In this document: piece by piece, positions 8,239 to 17,651 of the stretch
Position numbering within the stretch: position 1 is the first letter of the stretch
Layout: each line of letters begins with the position of its first letter
From: Candidatus Aminicenantota bacterium
Lineage (GTDB): Bacteria > Acidobacteriota > Aminicenantia > UBA2199
NCBI GenBank assembly: GCA_030612495.1
Contig: JAUWNT010000003.1
Coordinates: 1-30,918 of the forward strand
Length of the DNA: 30,918 nucleotides
Direction of reading: 5' to 3'
Position numbers and translations under genes: made by a program
The notes under the pieces: model-generated
What the model was told of the DNA's origin: nothing
Databases searched by the model: none
The model's input: only the letters and a program-made list of their open reading frames with translations

Positions 8239-9616
8239 AAGTAGATTTAACCTGAAAGAAAGAGTTGGAGTTGTTGGATTTGGAAAGACTGGTAAGGCTT
8301 TGCTTGATTTTTTGATTGAAAAAGGAATCTTTAAAAATATTTTTTTATACAATGATAGCGTAATAAATGAAGTTAAAAGTAAGGAAAATTATATAAAAAA
8401 AGGTATAACCTTTTTAATTAAAGGGGATGATTTTTCAAAACTTGAGGAAATGGATCTGATAATATTAAGCCCAGGCATTAATGCGAGAACAGAAAGGTTT
8501 AATAAGATTCGAGAAAAGGTTAAGATTGTTTCTGAAATTGAGTTTGCTTCAACATTTATTAATTCAAAAATAATTGCTGTTACAGGAACTAATGGCAAAT
8601 CAACAACAGTTAGTTTAATCCATCATATTTTAAAGAATAATGGAGTAAAAAGTGTTCTTGCAGGAAATATTGGAATTCCATTTATATCTCAAATTAATGA
8701 TATTTCAAATGATTCTGTTGTAGTTTTAGAGGTTTCCAGCTTCCAGCTTGAGGAGATTGTTGGTTTTAGACCATATATAGCTATATTGTTAAATGTAACG
8801 CCAGATCATCTTGATAGATATTCATGTATGGAAGATTATTTTTCTACAAAATTGAACATTTTTGGAAATCAGAAAGAAAATGATTATATGATTTTGAATT
8901 ATAATGATCATTTGATCAGGAATTATAGATATAGATTATATGAAGCAAAAAAAGTATTCTTTTCTATCAAAGAAGTATTAGAGGATGGAGCATTTGTTAG
9001 AGATAATTATATACATCTGGATTTTATGAGTAAAGAAGATAGAGTTTCTTTGGATAGAGTTCCATTAAAAGGTATTCATAATCTTGAAAATATTCTGAGT
9101 TCTGTGATTGCTGCAAGAATAATGGGAATAAAACCTGAAAATATTCAAAAGAGTATTAAGGATTTTAAAGGGCTTGCTCATCGCATGGAGTCCTTGGGGA
9201 AAATTGGAAAGGTTGAGTTTATTAATGATTCAAAAGCAACTAATATTGACGCAACTTTGAAATCCATAAATAGTATTGATGAAAATATGATTCTTATTTT
9301 AGGAAACAAAGATAAAGGGGGTGATTTTAAATTACTTGAAAATTCAATTAAGAAGAGAGTTTATAAAGTTTTTCTTATAGGTAGTGCTGCACATACAATT
9401 TATAATCAATTGATCAATATTAAGGAAAAACTGAATTTTGTTGAGGATTTTAATGAGGCTGTGATAAGAGGATATAATTTATTAAAGGAAAAGGGTGGAA
9501 AGGTTCTTCTTGCACCTGGATGTGCAAGTTTTGATATGTTTGATAATTTTGAACATAGAGGAGAGGTTTTTAAAAAAGAGGTAATTTTGTTAAGAGATAG
9601 GGTTAAAAATGGTTAA
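8225..9616 (+). CDS. murD: UDP-N-acetylmuramoylalanine-D-glutamate ligase
   Basis: MurD adds D-glutamate to UDP-MurNAc-L-alanine. The 463-aa protein begins with a Rossmann-like UDP-binding motif (VGVVGFGKTGKALLDF). It then has the ATP loop GTNGKST at residues 121-127, GNIGIP, LEVSSFQLEEI, NVTPDHLDRY and, in the C-terminal domain, LAHRMESLG, NDSKATNIDAT and LLAPGCASFDMF, all typical of MurD. The ATG at 8225 lies 14 bases inside murE and has no strong ribosome site, so it probably depends on ribosomes finishing murE. It overlaps ftsW by eight bases. The mraY gene that usually separates murE/murF from murD is missing. Confidence 0.95.
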   Translation: MVKFKSRFNLKERVGVVGFGKTGKALLDFLIEKGIFKNIFLYNDSVINEVKSKENYIKKGITFLIKGDDFSKLEEMDLIILSPGINARTERFNKIREKVKIVSEIEFASTFINSKIIAVTGTNGKSTTVSLIHHILKNNGVKSVLAGNIGIPFISQINDISNDSVVVLEVSSFQLEEIVGFRPYIAILLNVTPDHLDRYSCMEDYFSTKLNIFGNQKENDYMILNYNDHLIRNYRYRLYEAKKVFFSIKEVLEDGAFVRDNYIHLDFMSKEDRVSLDRVPLKGIHNLENILSSVIAARIMGIKPENIQKSIKDFKGLAHRMESLGKIGKVEFINDSKATNIDATLKSINSIDENMILILGNKDKGGDFKLLENSIKKRVYKVFLIGSAAHTIYNQLINIKEKLNFVEDFNEAVIRGYNLLKEKGGKVLLAPGCASFDMFDNFEHRGEVFKKEVILLRDRVKNG

Positions 9617-10715
9617 AAATATAGGAGTTGATAAATTTTTAATATCTGTAATTATTCTTTTATCATTAATTGGTTTGATTATGGCTTACAACTCAACAAT
9701 GTTGTTGGCAAAGGAAAAATATGATGATAGCTTTTATTTTTTAAAAAGACAATTGATGTGGTTGTGTCTTGGGTTAATAATTTTTCTATTTATTTCATTT
9801 TTAAAACATCCGATATATCTGGATATAAAATTTATTTCTTTAGTACTATTTTTATCTTTAGTTGCTCTTATAATGGTTTTTTTCTCTGGGAAGATAAATA
9901 ACAGTTATAGATGGATTAGATTTGCTGGTTTTTCAATTCAACCCTCAGAGTTTGCAAAAATATCAATTGTATTGTACCTCTCTTATATTTTTGGAAGAAA
10001 AGATGTTAATGTGAATAATTTAAAAAAAATGTTGTTTTTATTAATACCATTTTTTATAGTTGAGCTTTTAATGTTAAAAGAGCCTGACTATGGAAATTTT
10101 TTTCTTATATTAGCAATAACTATAGTTATATTATTTGTTGCAGGATTAAAAATAAAATATTTTATATATGGATCTCTGTTATTGTTTCCATTTATTTATA
10201 TGATAATAAAGCTAAGCCCTGTTAGAATGAGTAGAATCTTAGCTTTTTTAAGTCCTGAGAAATACCAATCTACATTTAATTTCCAACCAATTCATTCATT
10301 ATATGCAATTGGTTGTGGGGGGATTTTTGGCCAGGGTCTTGGTAATTCTACTCAAAAATTATATTTCTTACCTTATGCTTATTCTGACTTTATTTTTTCA
10401 ATTATTGCTGAAGAGGCTGGTTTGATTGGGTCTTTATTGGTGGTTTCATTATTTTTCTTCTTTTTTGTTAGAGGAATAAATATTGCAAAACATTCAGGTA
10501 ATAAACACACCTATTTACTCGTTATAGGTTTAACCTTTTTAGTTGTTTCTCAAGCAATGTTACATATTTCAGTAGCTATTGTGATTTTTCCTGCAAAAGG
10601 GTTCCCGCTTCCATTTATATCAATAGGTGGGAGTTCTTTAATTGCAACACTTATTATATCAGGGATTATTATAAACATTTCAAAACATCGCAAAATGGTG
10701 CTTTTAAATGATTAA
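9609..10715 (+). CDS. ftsW: FtsW, septal peptidoglycan glycosyltransferase (SEDS family)
   Basis: FtsW polymerises lipid II at the division septum as partner of FtsI. The 368-aa protein is strongly hydrophobic, with about ten predicted membrane segments. SEDS signatures are YRWIRFAGFSIQPSEFAKI, LKEPDYGNFF, the loop block GIFGQGLGNSTQKLYFLP, YSDFIFSIIAEEAGLIG with the conserved Asp, and FPAKGFPLPFISIGGSS near the end. RodA is the closest alternative, but the location among ftsI, mur and ftsQAZ genes favours FtsW. It overlaps murD and murC by eight bases each. murG, usually next to ftsW, is not here. Confidence 0.92.
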   Translation: MVKNIGVDKFLISVIILLSLIGLIMAYNSTMLLAKEKYDDSFYFLKRQLMWLCLGLIIFLFISFLKHPIYLDIKFISLVLFLSLVALIMVFFSGKINNSYRWIRFAGFSIQPSEFAKISIVLYLSYIFGRKDVNVNNLKKMLFLLIPFFIVELLMLKEPDYGNFFLILAITIVILFVAGLKIKYFIYGSLLLFPFIYMIIKLSPVRMSRILAFLSPEKYQSTFNFQPIHSLYAIGCGGIFGQGLGNSTQKLYFLPYAYSDFIFSIIAEEAGLIGSLLVVSLFFFFFVRGINIAKHSGNKHTYLLVIGLTFLVVSQAMLHISVAIVIFPAKGFPLPFISIGGSSLIATLIISGIIINISKHRKMVLLND

Positions 10716-12090
10716 GTATAGTAGAGTTAAGAGAATTTATTTTACTGGAATAGGTGGCGCAGGTATGTCTGGCATTGCAGAGGTGTTGCATAATATGGGA
10801 TTTAACATATCTGGTTCAGATATTGCAGAGAATGATATAGTAAAAAGATTGAAAAAAATGGGAGTAAAGGTTTATCTTGGTCATAACAAAGATAATATAA
10901 AAAACATTGAGACACTTGTTTATTCAAGTGCAATAAATAAAGATAATGTTGAAGTTCAAGAGGCTTTAAAAAGAAAAATCCCGGTTATATCACGAGCTGA
11001 AATGCTAGCTGAATTAATGAGGATGAAATTTTCAATTGCAATTGCTGGTACTCATGGAAAAACAACTACAACCTCTATGATTGCATGCATACTTAATGAA
11101 GCAAAAAAAGATCCCACCTTTGTTGTTGGTGGAAGGTTGAATGTTGAGGAAAGTGGAGCAAAATTGGGAAAGTCAGATTACCTGGTTGCTGAAGCTGATG
11201 AATCCGATGGTAGTTTCTTAAGCTTATTCCCAACCATTTCTGTAATAACCAATATAGAGGATGATCACCTTGATTATTATGGGACTCAAGAGAATTTAAT
11301 AGAATCATTTATTAAATTTGGCAATAGGGTTCCTTTTTATGGTTCAGTTGTTTTAAACCTTGAGTGTGAAAATTCAAAAAAAATGATCCCATTTTTAAAT
11401 AAGAGAGTTATAACATTTGGTTTATCAAAAGAGTCAATTGTGAGAGCTGAAAAAATCGAGGGTTCAGCTTTTAAAGCTAGTTTTGATTTAATAATTAGAA
11501 ACAGGAATCGTGGAAGGCTTGAATTAAATATAGGTGGATTTCACAATGTATTTAATGCATTGGCATCTATAGCAGCGTCTATTGAGATTGGTATTGATAT
11601 TCCTTTAATAAAACAGGGCTTAAAAAGATTTTATTTACCTGAAAGGCGTTTCCAGGTATTACTTTATAATAAAAATTATGTTGTTATAGATGATTATGCA
11701 CATCACCCAACTGAAATAAAAGTTACGATTGAAACTGTAAGAAATGGAGATTTTAAAAGAGTTATTGCTGTTTTCCAACCTCACAGATTTACAAGGTTAG
11801 AAATTTTAATGGATGAATTTGTTTCTTCGTTTGGGGGCGTTGATAAATTGGTGATTTCAAAAGTGTATGCTGCTAATCAGGGAAAAATCGAGAATGTTAG
11901 TGGAGAAATATTGGCTGAAAAAATCAAAGCATACGGATTCAAGGATGTAATATATATTGAGGATTTTAAATCTATAATTGATTATTTGAAGGTGGAAGTA
12001 AAAAAAGGAGATGCTGTTATATTTTTATCTGCTGGAGATCTAACACATGCTGCACATCAGTTTGCTAAGATTATGAAGGAGAATAGTTGA
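10708..12090 (+). CDS. murC: UDP-N-acetylmuramate-L-alanine ligase
   Basis: MurC attaches L-alanine to UDP-MurNAc, the first amino acid of the stem peptide. The 460-aa protein has the N-terminal UDP-binding motif FTGIGGAGMSGIAEVL, the ATP loop GTHGKTTTT at residues 114-122, the metal and substrate region EADESDGSFL near 162-171, NIEDDHLDYYG, and DDYAHHPTEIKVT in the C-terminal domain. All are characteristic of MurC rather than the related ligase Mpl. It overlaps ftsW by eight bases, and its TGA shares one base with the ATG of ftsQ. murB and ddl, frequent partners at this point, are not present. Confidence 0.95.
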   Translation: MIKYSRVKRIYFTGIGGAGMSGIAEVLHNMGFNISGSDIAENDIVKRLKKMGVKVYLGHNKDNIKNIETLVYSSAINKDNVEVQEALKRKIPVISRAEMLAELMRMKFSIAIAGTHGKTTTTSMIACILNEAKKDPTFVVGGRLNVEESGAKLGKSDYLVAEADESDGSFLSLFPTISVITNIEDDHLDYYGTQENLIESFIKFGNRVPFYGSVVLNLECENSKKMIPFLNKRVITFGLSKESIVRAEKIEGSAFKASFDLIIRNRNRGRLELNIGGFHNVFNALASIAASIEIGIDIPLIKQGLKRFYLPERRFQVLLYNKNYVVIDDYAHHPTEIKVTIETVRNGDFKRVIAVFQPHRFTRLEILMDEFVSSFGGVDKLVISKVYAANQGKIENVSGEILAEKIKAYGFKDVIYIEDFKSIIDYLKVEVKKGDAVIFLSAGDLTHAAHQFAKIMKENS

Positions 12091-12878
12091 TGAGAGGAAT
12101 CGCCAGTATTGGTTTAAAGGGAGAGGCAGAATTTTTGAGAAGGTATAATAACAGAACTTTAAATAGAAAAAAGAAGATTAAAACAATAAAATTAAAGGGA
12201 ATTCATTTATTCTTTATAATTGTTTTATTGTTTCTTGTAGGTTTTTCAGCATTAAAAGCATCTCACTTTTTATTAAGGTGGGATAAGTTAGATATTAAAT
12301 CTTTCAAATTAATGAATAGTCCTAAAATTGAATTTAAGAACCTGGAAAAGATATTAAAAAATTATAATGGAAATATTTTAATGCTTAATTTTACTGATTT
12401 AAGAAGAGAATTGTTAAAGCTCAGGATAGTTGAAGATGTTTCTTTAAGTCGTGTTCTACCTTCAACAATTGTAATAAAATTTGTATTACGAAAAGCATTT
12501 TTTCAGTTTAGATCTGGAGGAAAATACAATATAATTGATAGACATGGTATTGTGTTGTATGAAAAATCAGAAAAGCAAAAGGGCTTAATAACGATTAAGG
12601 ATTTAAAAAAAGAAGAGTTTGAGAAGATCTATGCGTATCTTTCCGAATTAACTAAAATTCAAGATTTAGTTGATTATATAAGTTTTGTAAAACCTTATGG
12701 AATTAAGTTAAAGCTCAAAGGTATAAATGAAATTTTTTATCCTGGTGAAGAAGACTTTGCAAGGAAGATAAATTATTTTTTAAGATTAAAAAATATCATT
12801 CCATTAAAAAAGAATAAGATCAAATATGTTGATCTTAGATTTAAAGATAGGTTTTATTTTGAATATGAAGGGGGGTAA
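12090..12878 (+). CDS. ftsQ: FtsQ/DivIB-type division protein with POTRA domain
   Basis: FtsQ is a bitopic divisome protein that recruits FtsL-FtsB and links to FtsW-FtsI. I take ATG at 12090 as the start (262 aa) because AAGGAG at 12076-12081 sits eight bases upstream; the in-frame TTG just before it is less likely. The N-terminus is basic, with a membrane span at about residues 37-58. A POTRA-like region follows (FKNLEKILKNYNGNILMLNFTDLRR, then a block ending LPSTIVIKF), matching the FtsQ pattern of a first strand, helices and the 'P-x-x-hydrophobic' strand. It begins on the last base of murC and ends nine bases before ftsA. Confidence 0.87.
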   Translation: MRGIASIGLKGEAEFLRRYNNRTLNRKKKIKTIKLKGIHLFFIIVLLFLVGFSALKASHFLLRWDKLDIKSFKLMNSPKIEFKNLEKILKNYNGNILMLNFTDLRRELLKLRIVEDVSLSRVLPSTIVIKFVLRKAFFQFRSGGKYNIIDRHGIVLYEKSEKQKGLITIKDLKKEEFEKIYAYLSELTKIQDLVDYISFVKPYGIKLKLKGINEIFYPGEEDFARKINYFLRLKNIIPLKKNKIKYVDLRFKDRFYFEYEGG

Positions 12879-12887
12879 TTAATTAAG

Positions 12888-14108
12888 ATGAAGAATAATT
12901 GTCTTGTTGGTATAGATATTGGTAGTAAAAAGATATGTACAGTTATAGGTCAGGTAAAAAATGAAGATGGAAAAGATGAACTTGAGATTATTGGCTATGG
13001 ATTAGCAGATTCACATGGAATAAGAAAAGGTGTGATTGTTGATATGAACATAACTGTTGAAGATATTAAAAAATCTGTAAAAGAAGCTGAATTAACAGCA
13101 GGTCTTGAGATTGAGTCTGCCTATGTTAATATAGCTGGAAGTAATATTGAAACAAGATGCGGGAAGGGGAGCGTTAATGTTTCAGGAAGAAATGGTGAAA
13201 TCACAACAGATGATGTTGAAAGGGCGGTAACACATGGCAGTGGTATGTTATTGCCTCAGGATAGAGAAACGCTGCATGTTTTGACCCAGGAATTCTTTGT
13301 TGATTCTCAAGAAGATATTAAAAACCCAATAGGCATGGTTGGTAATAAACTTGATGTTAATGTTGTTGTTGTAACATCCAAAAAGTCTTCTATTAAAAAT
13401 CTTTTGATTTGTTTAAAAAAGGCTAAAATTGATGTGATTAAGATAATTTTATCTCATATTGCTACTGCTGAAGCTGTATTAACTACCGATGAGAAAGAAC
13501 TAGGAGTTGCATTGATAGATATTGGAGGCGGAACAACTGATTTTTCTGTTTTTGAAAAAGGAGCTTTAAGTTATGCTAAAACATTTCCTGTTGGTGGTTA
13601 TAATTTCACAAATGATCTGGCTATTGGAATAAGAACGCCAATTGACAAAGCAGAAATTATAAAACGAAGATATGGATGTGGTATTGATTCTGATTTGCAT
13701 AATCAGAATATTGAAATTCCAAGTGTTGGAGGTAAAAAAAAGAGGATGATATCAGTTTCTCTACTTTCAGATATTTTAAAGCCCAGAGCAGAAGAAATAT
13801 TTGAAATGATTAAAATGGAATTGGTAAATAATGCACTTGAGCATAAGATTAATGCTGGAATTGTACTTACTGGAGGTTCTGCTTCTCTTGATGGAATACT
13901 TGAAGTTGCTGATGAAATTTTTTCTGTTCCAATTCGAGTGGGAACTTCAATTGGAGTAGGTGGGTTAATTGATAAGGTAAGCAGCCCTGATTTTGCTTCT
14001 TCTGTTGGGCTTTTAAAGTATGGTCTTTTAGATATGAAAAATAGAGGTGTAATAAAAAACAAGCCTGAAGGATTAATTGTAAGATTTAAAAAATGGATTG
14101 GCTTTTAG
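12888..14108 (+). CDS. ftsA: FtsA, actin-like membrane tether for FtsZ
   Basis: FtsA is an actin-fold ATPase that anchors FtsZ filaments to the membrane and recruits later divisome proteins. The 406-aa protein shows the phosphate-1 motif GIDIGSKKICTVIG at residues 8-21, the FtsA-specific 1C (SHS2) region, phosphate-2 LIDIGGGTTDFSVFEKG, and the adenosine motif GIVLTGGSASLDG. It ends in GLIVRFKKWIGF, a short amphipathic helix of the kind that serves as the membrane target. The ribosome site is a G-rich run (AAGGGGGG) 12 bases before the ATG, rather far, so partial coupling to ftsQ is likely. It is followed after eight bases by ftsZ. Confidence 0.95.
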   Translation: MKNNCLVGIDIGSKKICTVIGQVKNEDGKDELEIIGYGLADSHGIRKGVIVDMNITVEDIKKSVKEAELTAGLEIESAYVNIAGSNIETRCGKGSVNVSGRNGEITTDDVERAVTHGSGMLLPQDRETLHVLTQEFFVDSQEDIKNPIGMVGNKLDVNVVVVTSKKSSIKNLLICLKKAKIDVIKIILSHIATAEAVLTTDEKELGVALIDIGGGTTDFSVFEKGALSYAKTFPVGGYNFTNDLAIGIRTPIDKAEIIKRRYGCGIDSDLHNQNIEIPSVGGKKKRMISVSLLSDILKPRAEEIFEMIKMELVNNALEHKINAGIVLTGGSASLDGILEVADEIFSVPIRVGTSIGVGGLIDKVSSPDFASSVGLLKYGLLDMKNRGVIKNKPEGLIVRFKKWIGF

Positions 14109-14116
14109 GAGGTAAA

Positions 14117-15403
14117 ATGAAACAAGAAATAAAAATAAAATTTGCGGAAGATAAAAAAAAAGGAGCCGTTTTAAAAGTAATAGGAATTGGTGGAGCTGGT
14201 GGTAATGCAATTAATAGAATGATTGAAGAGGGTTTGAAAGGTGTTGAATTTGTTGCAGTAAATACAGACATTCAGGATCTTTCAAATGTGAGGGCACCTG
14301 CTTTAACACTTCAGATTGGAGAAAAATTAACAAAGGGACTTGGTGCAGGCTCTGATTCTGAAATTGGGATGCAAGCTGCTCTTGAAAGCACAGATCAGAT
14401 AATTAATATTCTTGAAGGATCAAATATGGTGTTTCTTACAGCAGGTATGGGCGGAGGAACAGGCACAGGAGCTTCTCAAGTAATTGCAAATCATTCTTCT
14501 TCTATGGGAATTCTTACAGTAGCAGTTGTAACCAAACCATTTGATTTTGAAGGTAATTTACGAATGGATGTTGCTATGAATGGAATAGGAAATTTAACAG
14601 AGAGTGTTGATGCAGTTATTGTTATTCCAAATCAGAAGCTTTTTGAATTGGAAGATGCGGATATTCCATATAAAGAAGCATATAGAAAAGTTGATGAGAT
14701 CTTACTTAAAGGAGTGAAAGGGATCTCGGATATTATTAGCAATGCAGGGTATCAAAATGTTGATTTTGCTGATGTAAGAGCTGCTATGTGTGAAAAAGGT
14801 TTAACTCTTATGGGAACTGGTGAAGCAAAGGGTGAGAACAGATCCGAAGAGGCAACTCATAGAGCATTAACATCACCTCTTTTAGACAATGTTTCTCTAA
14901 ATGGAGCTACAGGCCTGCTTTATAATATAACAGCTTCTTCCAGTTTAACTATAAAAGAGATTGGAATTATTTCAGATATTATAAAATCAAGTTGCTCTCC
15001 TAAAGCAAAAATAAAATTTGGTATTGTTGATGATGAAAGTCTTAAAGATGTTTTAAGAGTAACAGTCATTGCAACTGGTTTTAAGCAAACTTCAAAAAAG
15101 GTTAACACTAAGTTTGACACAAGATATCAGCCTTTTGTTGATACTTTATTTGAGAGTGATCATCCTTCTGAAAATTTAACTCATAAAAAGGGTTTTGCTA
15201 AAAAAGATGATAAATATTTAAGAACTAAAACAGAAAATCAATATTTATTTAAAGCTAAAGAAGATTCTGTTGATTTAACAAATATTGGGAAAGATTACTT
15301 AAATGAAAATAATTTACCAAGCATGGCTCCTAACCCGGAAGATTTTGATGACATACTTGATGTACCATCATTTCAAAGGCCTAAAGTAACAGAAAAAAAA
15401 TGA
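14117..15403 (+). CDS. ftsZ: FtsZ, tubulin-like division GTPase
   Basis: FtsZ polymerises into the cytokinetic ring. I choose ATG at 14117 (428 aa) because AGGAGG at 14107-14112 lies four bases upstream; an in-frame ATG at 14093 would overlap ftsA and lacks such a site. Motifs are VIGIGGAGGNAINRMI at the N-terminus, the tubulin signature GGGTGTG at residues 112-118, and the T7 loop NVDFADV at 214-220, which supplies the acidic residue for GTP hydrolysis. A variable linker leads to a C-terminal peptide DDILDVPSFQRPK, similar to the conserved tail that binds FtsA. The stop overlaps the next gene, hutI, by ATGA. Confidence 0.97.
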   Translation: MKQEIKIKFAEDKKKGAVLKVIGIGGAGGNAINRMIEEGLKGVEFVAVNTDIQDLSNVRAPALTLQIGEKLTKGLGAGSDSEIGMQAALESTDQIINILEGSNMVFLTAGMGGGTGTGASQVIANHSSSMGILTVAVVTKPFDFEGNLRMDVAMNGIGNLTESVDAVIVIPNQKLFELEDADIPYKEAYRKVDEILLKGVKGISDIISNAGYQNVDFADVRAAMCEKGLTLMGTGEAKGENRSEEATHRALTSPLLDNVSLNGATGLLYNITASSSLTIKEIGIISDIIKSSCSPKAKIKFGIVDDESLKDVLRVTVIATGFKQTSKKVNTKFDTRYQPFVDTLFESDHPSENLTHKKGFAKKDDKYLRTKTENQYLFKAKEDSVDLTNIGKDYLNENNLPSMAPNPEDFDDILDVPSFQRPKVTEKK

Positions 15404-16680
15404 TTGAAATAGATCTTTTAATAAAAAACATTAAAGAATTAGTTAATCCATCTAATGATCATGTTGTAAGAGGAAAAGAATTGAATTCAATAAAGGTTTC
15501 CAGAAATGTTTGGCTGGGTGCAATTGGGGAAATTATAGCCTTTATTGGTTATGAAGATGATTTTGAAAAGAGTTGTAAATTATCAAACGATGCAATTGTA
15601 GTTGATGGTTCCGATTTTGTAGTATTTCCAGGGTTTGTTGATCCGCATACTCATCTTCCCTTTGCTGGCACAAGACAGGATGAATTTAGATTAAAGCTTC
15701 AGGGTGTTAGTTATCAACAAATTGCAGAAAAGGGTGGAGGTATAAAGGGGACTGTAAGAAAGACAAGAGATATAAGCTATAATGAATTGATTGATCAGAG
15801 TGAAAAGAGACTTAATCAAATTCTTTTATCAGGTACTACAACTATTGAAGCAAAGAGTGGGTATGGCCTTGATAAAGAATCAGAATTAAAACAACTTGAA
15901 GTATTAAGAGCTCTCAACTCATTTCATCCTGTTGAAATCGTACCAACTTTTCTTGGAGCTCATGAGATTCCAGAAGAGTATAAAGGTAGAAATAGAGAAT
16001 TCCTTGATTTTTTAATCAAAGAGGTTATTCCAGAAGTAAAAAAAAGAGAGCTTGCTGAATTTGTTGATATTTTTTGTGAGAAAGGCTATTTTTCATATGA
16101 GGATGCAGAGTATTATATTGATAAAGTTCAGGAGTTAGGTTTTAGGATTAAAATTCACTCAGATGAATTCTATTCAAATAATGCAGCATTACTTGCTGTC
16201 AAAAAAAAAGCAGTATCAGCAGAACATTTGATAGCAATGACTTCCGAAGAGATTGAAACAATCTCTTCATCTGATACAGCATGTGTTTTTCTTCCTGGGG
16301 TTTCATTTTTTTTAAAACTTGGAAAATATGCGCCTGCAAGAGAGGTTATTGACAAAAATGGAATAGTTGCTCTTGGAACTGATTTTAATCCTGGAAGTTC
16401 AATGGTTTCATCCCAATTATTTATTTTATTACTTGGGGTTTTTCAAATGGGGCTTACAATAGAAGAGGCAATAAATACAGTAACTATAAATGCTGCATAT
16501 GCAATAAACAGGCAGGATAAAGTTGGGTCTATATCAATTGGGAAAAAAATGGACCTCCTCTTAATGGATATTCCTGATTATAGTTACCTTGCCTATCATT
16601 TAGGTATTAATCCGATTCATACTATAATCAAATCCGGTGAGGTTGTTGTAAAAAACAGACAGCTCATTTTCGATAAATAA
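15400..16680 (+). CDS. hutI: Imidazolonepropionase
   Basis: HutI hydrolyses 4-imidazolone-5-propionate to N-formimino-glutamate, the third step of histidine breakdown, with a metal-dependent amidohydrolase fold. The 426-aa protein has the metal pair in DPHTHLPFAG (His83, His85), GTTTIEAKSGYGLD, PTFLGAHEIPEEYKG, KIHSDEF, VSAEHL, and ALGTDFNPGSS with the conserved Asp, all diagnostic of HutI rather than a generic amidohydrolase. No hutH, hutU or formiminotransferase lies nearby. The ATG sits in an ATGA overlap with ftsZ and has no ribosome site of its own, so expression appears tied to the division operon, an unusual setting. Confidence 0.92.
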   Translation: MIEIDLLIKNIKELVNPSNDHVVRGKELNSIKVSRNVWLGAIGEIIAFIGYEDDFEKSCKLSNDAIVVDGSDFVVFPGFVDPHTHLPFAGTRQDEFRLKLQGVSYQQIAEKGGGIKGTVRKTRDISYNELIDQSEKRLNQILLSGTTTIEAKSGYGLDKESELKQLEVLRALNSFHPVEIVPTFLGAHEIPEEYKGRNREFLDFLIKEVIPEVKKRELAEFVDIFCEKGYFSYEDAEYYIDKVQELGFRIKIHSDEFYSNNAALLAVKKKAVSAEHLIAMTSEEIETISSSDTACVFLPGVSFFLKLGKYAPAREVIDKNGIVALGTDFNPGSSMVSSQLFILLLGVFQMGLTIEEAINTVTINAAYAINRQDKVGSISIGKKMDLLLMDIPDYSYLAYHLGINPIHTIIKSGEVVVKNRQLIFDK

Positions 16681-16723
16681 ATTTTATATTTCTTAACTTT
16701 TATTAAAAAATATTGGAGATATA

Positions 16724-17620
16724 ATGAAAATTAGCAGAATCTTAAATAAAGAAATATGGTCTTGGCTATTAATTACTTTAGGAGCTATCATATCTGCAAT
16801 TGGTTATGTAGTATTTATTTTACCGTGGGATATGGTGGCTGGTGGTGTTACTGGAATTGGAATAATTATCAAACGTTTGACAGGTTTACCAATTGTGGGG
16901 CTTTCATCACTTTTGATGACTGGGATTGTTTTTATTATAGCAACTAAAATTCTTGGCAAAAAATTTGGAGCGAAGTCGATATATGCTACTATAGTACTAA
17001 ATATTCTAATTGATCTATTTTCAATTCTAGATATTAGTATTAATTTAAGTAAGAATGATATATTATTGGCATCATTTTATGGTGGAGCAGTTGTTGGATT
17101 TGGTTTGGGAATTATCTATTTTTTGGGGGGTTCCACAGGAGGTGCAGATGCTATGGCACAGGTACTATGGAAATTAAAAAAAATACCAATAGGAAGAACC
17201 CTTATTGTAATTGACTTTCTTGTACTATTAATAGCTGCAATTACCTTTATTCCATTAAGGAATATTATGTATTCACTGATTTTTTTATATATAGAAGTTA
17301 AGGCCATTGATATGGTTCTTAATGGATTGAGGGCTAATCAGAGGATTATGATTGTGACTGACTATCCTGAAAAAATGAAAAAAGCAATTTTTTCAAATCT
17401 AAATAGAGGATTAACTATATTTAAAGGAGTTGGAGGATATACAGGCATAGAGAGATTTATGCTAACTTCAGTTTTACCAAAAAAAAGAATTCCTGAAATA
17501 AGAAGAACTATAGGCAGAGTTGATGAAAAAGCCTTTGTAATAATTCAAGATGTTAATCAGGTTTATGGAAAAGGTTTTGAATTACTTCCTGGGAATATAA
17601 AAAATTTAAAGAAAAAATAA
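16724..17620 (+). CDS. YitT family membrane protein (DUF161 plus DUF2179)
   Basis: The 298-aa protein has five or six membrane segments in the first two thirds (starting WSWLLITLGAIISAIGYVVF), with family motifs LPWDMVAGGVTGIGIII and GLGIIYFLGGSTGGADAMAQ. A soluble C-terminal domain follows (MIVTDYPEKMKKAIF to AFVIIQDVNQVYGKGF) that matches the DUF2179 pattern of YitT proteins. The transported substrate or role of this family is not established. GGAG lies before the ATG. It follows hutI after 43 bases with no clear terminator, so it may be read through from the dcw operon. Confidence 0.85.
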   Translation: MKISRILNKEIWSWLLITLGAIISAIGYVVFILPWDMVAGGVTGIGIIIKRLTGLPIVGLSSLLMTGIVFIIATKILGKKFGAKSIYATIVLNILIDLFSILDISINLSKNDILLASFYGGAVVGFGLGIIYFLGGSTGGADAMAQVLWKLKKIPIGRTLIVIDFLVLLIAAITFIPLRNIMYSLIFLYIEVKAIDMVLNGLRANQRIMIVTDYPEKMKKAIFSNLNRGLTIFKGVGGYTGIERFMLTSVLPKKRIPEIRRTIGRVDEKAFVIIQDVNQVYGKGFELLPGNIKNLKKK

Positions 17621-17651
17621 GAGATTTCCATTGTATCATTTTATATCTCTT
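17619..17651. terminator. Possible weak bidirectional terminator after the YitT gene
   Basis: AAGAGAT (17619-17625) pairs with ATCTCTT (17645-17651) across a 19-base loop, followed by T-rich sequence on the plus strand and AT-rich coding sequence on the other. It lies between the convergent ends of the YitT gene and the minus-strand gene. The short stem and long loop make it weak. Confidence 0.35.

Noticed and set aside
13703..14062. 119-codon minus-strand frame opposite ftsA
   Set aside because: ftsA is clearly coding here; the reverse frame is low complexity (Ser/Ile/Pro rich) and unsupported.
14093..14116. Upstream in-frame ATG for ftsZ that would overlap ftsA
   Set aside because: It would place AGGAGG inside the coding region and adds a non-family leader; the ATG at 14117 has ideal spacing.
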